Assembly: GCA_963821735.1 (NCBI GenBank)
Contig: CAWGFK010000055.1
Coordinates: forward strand, 1-64,000
Length of the DNA: 64,000 bases
Origin: Laspinema sp963821735
Lineage (GTDB): Bacteria; Cyanobacteriota; Cyanobacteriia; Cyanobacteriales; Laspinemataceae
Reading direction: 5' to 3'
Below are positions 63,279 to 64,000 of this stretch, piece after piece (position 1 is the stretch's first letter; each line of letters opens with the position of its first letter). Position numbers and translations under genes: made by a program. Below the pieces are notes generated by a model. It was not told where the DNA came from and searched no databases. It was given only the letters and a program-made list of their open reading frames with translations.

Positions 63279-63821
63279 ATGGAAACAAGCGAAAGAAGAA
63301 TATCCCCTTATCCGAATATTCCCCCGGTGATTGAAACCAAAGATGAAGAGTATTTGGATTCCGGTGTGACCAGTAAACTATCGATTGCCGGTCATCCGAT
63401 CCACCCGGTAATTGTCACCATGCCGATCGGGTTACTGATTGCTGCGCTCATTAGCGATGTGGTGTATTTGGGAACAACCGATTTATTTTGGGCCAAAGCG
63501 TCATTTTGGCTGATTGTCGGAGGTATCATTAGTGGAATCGCCGCTGGTCTCACAGGAATGTTTGACTTCGTAAAAGTCAAACGAGTCCGCGATCGCAGCG
63601 CCGGATGGATTCACATGATTGGCAATATCGGCGTGCTGCTACTGAGTATCATCAATATGTGGATGCGACTAGGAGACCCTGCCGCACCGATTTTACCTTG
63701 GGGATTAGTTCTTTCACTGATAATCGCCAGCTTATTGGGAGTAACCGGCTGGTTTGGAGGAGAACTCACATTCCGTCACAAAATAGGTGTAATCGGAGCA
63801 GGTCCAGAGAACTTACCCTAA
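63279..63821 (+). CDS. DUF2231 membrane protein
   Basis: 180 aa. A soluble N-terminus (1-38) precedes GHPIHPVIVTMPIGLLIAAL, the hallmark HPxHP-type motif of DUF2231, and four membrane helices (ASFWLIVGGIISGIAAGLTG; IGNIGVLLLSIINMWM; WGLVLSLIIASLLGVTGWFG) with GWIHMIGN. The conserved His residues suggest a heme or quinone-linked role, unproven. The gene follows the oxygenase by 169 bp in the same direction, so co-transcription is possible. Confidence 0.85.
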   Translation: METSERRISPYPNIPPVIETKDEEYLDSGVTSKLSIAGHPIHPVIVTMPIGLLIAALISDVVYLGTTDLFWAKASFWLIVGGIISGIAAGLTGMFDFVKVKRVRDRSAGWIHMIGNIGVLLLSIINMWMRLGDPAAPILPWGLVLSLIIASLLGVTGWFGGELTFRHKIGVIGAGPENLP

Positions 63822-63925
63822 TTCAGAGAAACGTGAGAATGAGCGCCGGGGCGATCGCAGTCTGAGAAGAGGGATATGGAGGAATTTGGAGGCGATCGGT
63901 CCGGTGTTTTCATGTCATCACTCAT

Positions 63926-64000
63926 GTTTCAATCCCTGAAAGGGATTAGGGGTCATTGAGACTGAATAAAACCCACTTCACCGCGCATGGGGAGAGTTTC
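63926..64000 (-). CRISPR. Edge of a CRISPR array: one repeat, one spacer, start of next repeat
   Basis: A 37-nt repeat at 63,926-63,962 starts GTTTCAATCCCTGAAAGGGA and ends GGTCATTGAGAC. Its core AATCCCTGAAAGGGATT is a hairpin, as in cyanobacterial type I/III repeats. After a 33-nt spacer (63,963-63,995) the final five bases are GTTTC, the start of the next repeat. The reverse complement ends ATTGAAAC, the usual crRNA 5' handle, so transcription is probably on the minus strand and this is the leader-distal end, with the array extending beyond the window. No cas gene is within view. Confidence 0.72.

Overview
The window is cyanobacterial chromosome, probably from a filamentous Oscillatoriales-type organism. 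The support is frequent HIP1 octamers (GCGATCGC), a rimP-nusA-ylxR-infB operon with a long low-complexity IF-2, many cyanobacterial conserved families (DUF3493, DUF1400, DUF1565, YtxH/DUF948, low-complexity-tail membrane protein, SLH proteins), large PAS/GAF hybrid kinases, and dense families of short palindromic repeats. The species cannot be fixed from sequence alone. No tRNA, rRNA, transposase or phage gene was recognised.

Layout. (1) 1-11,745 is a giant imperfect inverted repeat: 1-5,607 is a heavily corrupted mirror of 5,651-11,745, folding on a 43-nt loop at about 5,629. The right arm carries a recognisable CBS-PAS-HisKA_2 kinase, a truncated REC-PAS-kinase and most of a REC-kinase. The left arm has no intact gene. 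Several details point to an uncorrected fold-back long read at a contig end rather than a biological palindrome. HIP1 sites are rewritten in a recurrent way in the left arm, and homopolymer lengths differ between arms such that the left arm restores the reading frame where the right arm breaks. (2) 11.3-17.3 kb is a minus-strand series of receiver-first proteins: REC-HK, REC-degenerate GGDEF-EAL, REC with a dead HisKA-like helix, and REC-degenerate GGDEF-EAL, a two-component/c-di-GMP-degrading cluster. (3) 17.7-23.0 kb has a frameshifted gamma-glutamyltranspeptidase, a small YtxH/DUF948 membrane operon and a 629-aa membrane protein with an internal duplication. (4) 23.0-31.6 kb holds repeats, a noncoding leader with terminator, the rimP-nusA-ylxR-infB translation/transcription operon, and two membrane or secreted proteins. 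(5) 31.9-38.6 kb has a beta-helix SLH protein, DUF3493, an M50 site-2 protease, a PIN-TM protein and a methyltransferase, interspersed with tandem palindromic cassettes. (6) 38.8-47.1 kb has two large hybrid histidine kinases separated by a MITE-like element. (7) 47.8-56 kb has a glycosyltransferase, a zinc-ribbon protein, TspO, a beta-propeller lipoprotein, a trypsin-like HtrA protease, and a secreted SLH-glycoside-hydrolase-like protein. (8) 56.4-63.8 kb has an Hsp70-like ATPase, a second MITE-like copy, a convergent NuiA/NucA nuclease-inhibitor pair, a folate-biopterin-type transporter, a frameshifted carotenoid oxygenase and DUF2231. (9) The last 75 bases are the edge of a CRISPR array: one full 37-nt repeat, a 33-nt spacer and the first 5 nt of the next repeat.

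Several genes (ggt, the 38.8 kb hybrid kinase, the carotenoid oxygenase, the REC-HK, the CBS-PAS kinase) are each broken by a single-base shift. Most lie in G or C runs, so residual sequencing error is at least as likely as true pseudogenisation. All family assignments come from reading motifs; no database search was run.
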